Shown piece after piece: positions 62,144 to 64,000 of a stretch of DNA of 64,000 bases (positions are counted from its first letter, which is position 1; every line of letters begins with the position of its first letter). Source of the stretch: Theobroma cacao (Eukaryota; Streptophyta; Magnoliopsida; Malvales; Malvaceae); NCBI RefSeq assembly GCF_000208745.1, contig NC_030855.1, positions 11,744,299 to 11,808,298 of the forward strand, read 5' to 3'. The notes below the pieces were generated by a model. That model made no database searches. It saw only the letters and a list, made by a program, of their open reading frames with translations, and was not told where the DNA came from. The translations under genes were made by a program, and so were the position numbers.

Positions 62144-62463
62144 TTACCCCTGTAGGTAGTTTTGAGCTTCCTAAAAACTCTAAAAATCCAAGTTTAACAC
62201 TCCAATATTATTATCGATTGATATTATACTTCAAATCATTCATTTAAATTAATCCCATACACATAAATCTACAAACATAACATCAAACTTAGTTTAAAAC
62301 CTCAAACTATGGGATTTATCACACATTTCCTCAAAGTTTTTACCTTAGTGCTAATATATACACTTTCAAACACTAGGCATACGTAGTGTATCATCAAAGT
62401 CCTCAAGACTCCACATATTCCATAAATCATTCTTAGTTTACATAAAAAATTAGGGGTGTTACA

Positions 62464-64000
62464 ATTGTAGAATCTGCAGCCGTTACTTGCCTGGAACTTT
62501 TACAACTAATTGCACAGCCATTTAAAGTAAATATAAAACTATTTTGTGATTTGTTGTCATCCTTATCAGATTGGAACATCTCCATATCCTTTAACTTGGA
62601 GTTCAGCACCTCTATAGACCAAGAAAACATCTTTAGTTCTTCGTAAACACTTAAGAATATTTTTCACAGTAATCCAATGACTTTCCCCTAGATTCAATTA
62701 GTATTTGCTTATGACACTCAAAGCATACGCCATATCTGGTCTAGTACATAACATGGCATAAATGATAAACCCAATAATCAAAGCATATGGCATTTTGTCC
62801 ATTCTCATCTTCTCCTTTTATGTCTTTGGACTCATATCCTTTAAGAGATGAATGCCATGTGACATATGCTAGTATCCCATTTTGGACTCAATCATGTTAA
62901 ACCTTTTTAGTACCTTGTCTATGTAAATGGATTAGGACAATTCTAGAAACTTCTTTGGTCTATCTCTATAAATCCCGATTTCCAAAATATAGGCCAATTC
63001 TCCTAAATCCTTTACCAAATCTTGAGAGTTTGCAACATCGGTAGCAGTATGTCATCAACATAAAGTACTAAGAATACAATTGCTTGTCCATTTACCTTCT
63101 TATAAACACATGGATCATCAAGATTCTTGACAAAATCATATTTTTTAATAGTTTCCATCAAATCTAATGTTCCAACTCCTAGACGTTTTGCTTTAGCCCC
63201 ATAAATGGACTTTAGAGTTTGCACACTTTACGTTGATTCTCATTGGATGTAAAACCTCTAGGTTGTGTCATATACACTTCTTCTTGCAAATTCTCATTAA
63301 GGAATACTAACTTTACATCCATTTGCCATATCTCATAATCATGAGATGCAACAATAGCACGTAGAATCTTAATGGATTTAATCAAGGCAACAACTGATAA
63401 GGTTTTCTCATAATCAACTCCTTCAACTCAGTTTTAATCTTTAGCAACTAAGCTAGCCCTGTACATTTGTACATTACCATCCATGTTAGTTTTTCTCTTA
63501 AAGACCCATTTGTGTCTTATGGGTTTTACTTTTCAGGTGCATCAACCAAAGTCCATACTTGGTTGACATGCATGGCATCCATCTCGAATTTCGTGGCCTC
63601 CAGCCACTTATCAAAATCAATATTAGATATTGCTTCCTTAGAAGTAGTAGGCTCTTTGTCAATTGGTAAAGAATTTCTATCTAGTATAAATCTGTATCTT
63701 TTTAGACGTTGTCTCTATCTATCTTATAGATCTACGAAACACTTATGTTTCTTCAGCATCGATTGAGCATCCAATGCTTTAATCGTTGGTTCAAGTTTCA
63801 TAGGGATGTTAGATTGTGGTTCTTGAACCTTTTCAAGAATTATTTTACTCCCACTAGTCTGTTTAAGTAGAAACTTTTTCTCCAAAAAGGTGGTATGTTT
63901 TGAGACAAACACCTTTTGCTCAGTGGGATTGTAAAAATAGTCTCCTACAATTTTTTTAAGATACACTACAACCTTGCATTTTTCTGACCTAGCTCTAAGC
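62464..64000 (-). pseudogene. Ty1/copia RT and start of RNase H, continues past the window
   Basis: The minus-strand relic reads from the window edge: KVFVSKHTTFLEKKFLL (63900s), the region before RT; MHVNQVWTLVDAPE near 63560; YEIWQMDV-like near 63340; the catalytic VFLVLYVDDILL near 63060; YAMLCTRPDMAYALSV near 62730; SQNSFIFTLNGCAIS near 62530; and ADSTI at the G junction. Several stops and frameshifts lie between 63230 and 63530. YVDD and TRPD are the copia landmarks. Integrase, protease and gag would lie beyond 64000. I cannot fix the clade. Confidence 0.88.

Larger units (their letters stand above)
48973..62463 (-). mobile_element. G: solo LTR, split by B2
   Basis: LTR sequence at 48973-49448 and 60260-62463, ~2.68 kb in total. 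It starts TGTAACACCCC on the minus strand at 62463 and ends GGTCATA at 48973 (CA decayed). The TSD is ATTGC (48968-48972) and ATTGT (62464-62468). Removing it restores the copia reading frame through ADSTI. The (TA)n tract at 61201-61228 and the palindrome array belong to it. No PBS, gag or pol of its own. Confidence 0.8.

Overview
The window is plant nuclear DNA, almost certainly from a eudicot, and it is almost entirely nested LTR retrotransposons. I found no host gene, tRNA, rRNA or organelle block. The evidence is AT-rich sequence with decayed CpG sites, long TG...CA-bounded LTRs, tRNA-iMet primer binding sites, polypurine tracts, Ty3/gypsy and Ty1/copia coding relics, and 5-bp target-site duplications (TSDs) that let the nesting be read directly. 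The gag relics resemble, from memory, retroelements common in Malvaceae such as Theobroma; I cannot verify that here.

Block 1 (1-18.9 kb). The start of a family-A LTR (A3, minus, 1-886) abuts a family-D gypsy remnant (plus): LTR 892-2417 fused directly to RT/RNase H 2418-3866. D is cut by the LTR of element E (minus, 3867-4679 plus 17531-18198). E is split by A1 (4680-17525, TSD GAAGC), a non-autonomous element with a shortened gag and no pol. The A1 5' LTR is split by solo LTR H (minus, 7132-10054, TSD CCGTT/TCGTT).

Block 2 (18.9-44.55 kb). A degenerate minus-strand chromovirus-like gypsy element C runs from 5' LTR 41913-44554 through gag, protease, RT, RNase H and integrase to a 3'-truncated LTR at 18890-21452. 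Its pol is cut by A2 (21673-26935, TSD TTGTT, internally deleted) and by B1 (29786-39824, TSD ATAGA/ATATA).

Block 3 (44.55-64 kb). A minus-strand Ty1/copia element (LTR 44555-48601, RNase H 48613-48972, RT from 62464 past the window end) is cut by solo LTR F (45111-47852, TSD TATCA) and solo LTR G (48973-62463, TSD ATTGC/ATTGT). G is cut by B2 (49449-60254, TSD AAGTA), a complete 10.8-kb element with ~3.66-kb LTRs and a pol-less ~3.5-kb interior.

How the parts relate. A and B have different first LTR halves and different 5' internal ORFs. They share the second LTR half, the PBS leader and about 2 kb of 3' internal non-coding sequence, which suggests modular non-autonomous (LARD/TR-GAG-like) families served by a common autonomous partner. 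The most interesting pattern is that all seven gypsy-type LTR families here (A, B, C, D, F, G, H) carry a donor-like GTGAGT and, 0.84-1.45 kb downstream, an acceptor-like YAG, usually preceded by a conserved CTCAC-containing block. This predicts an intron inside the LTR. Palindrome arrays, minisatellites and purine-rich repeats also sit in family-specific positions inside the LTRs.
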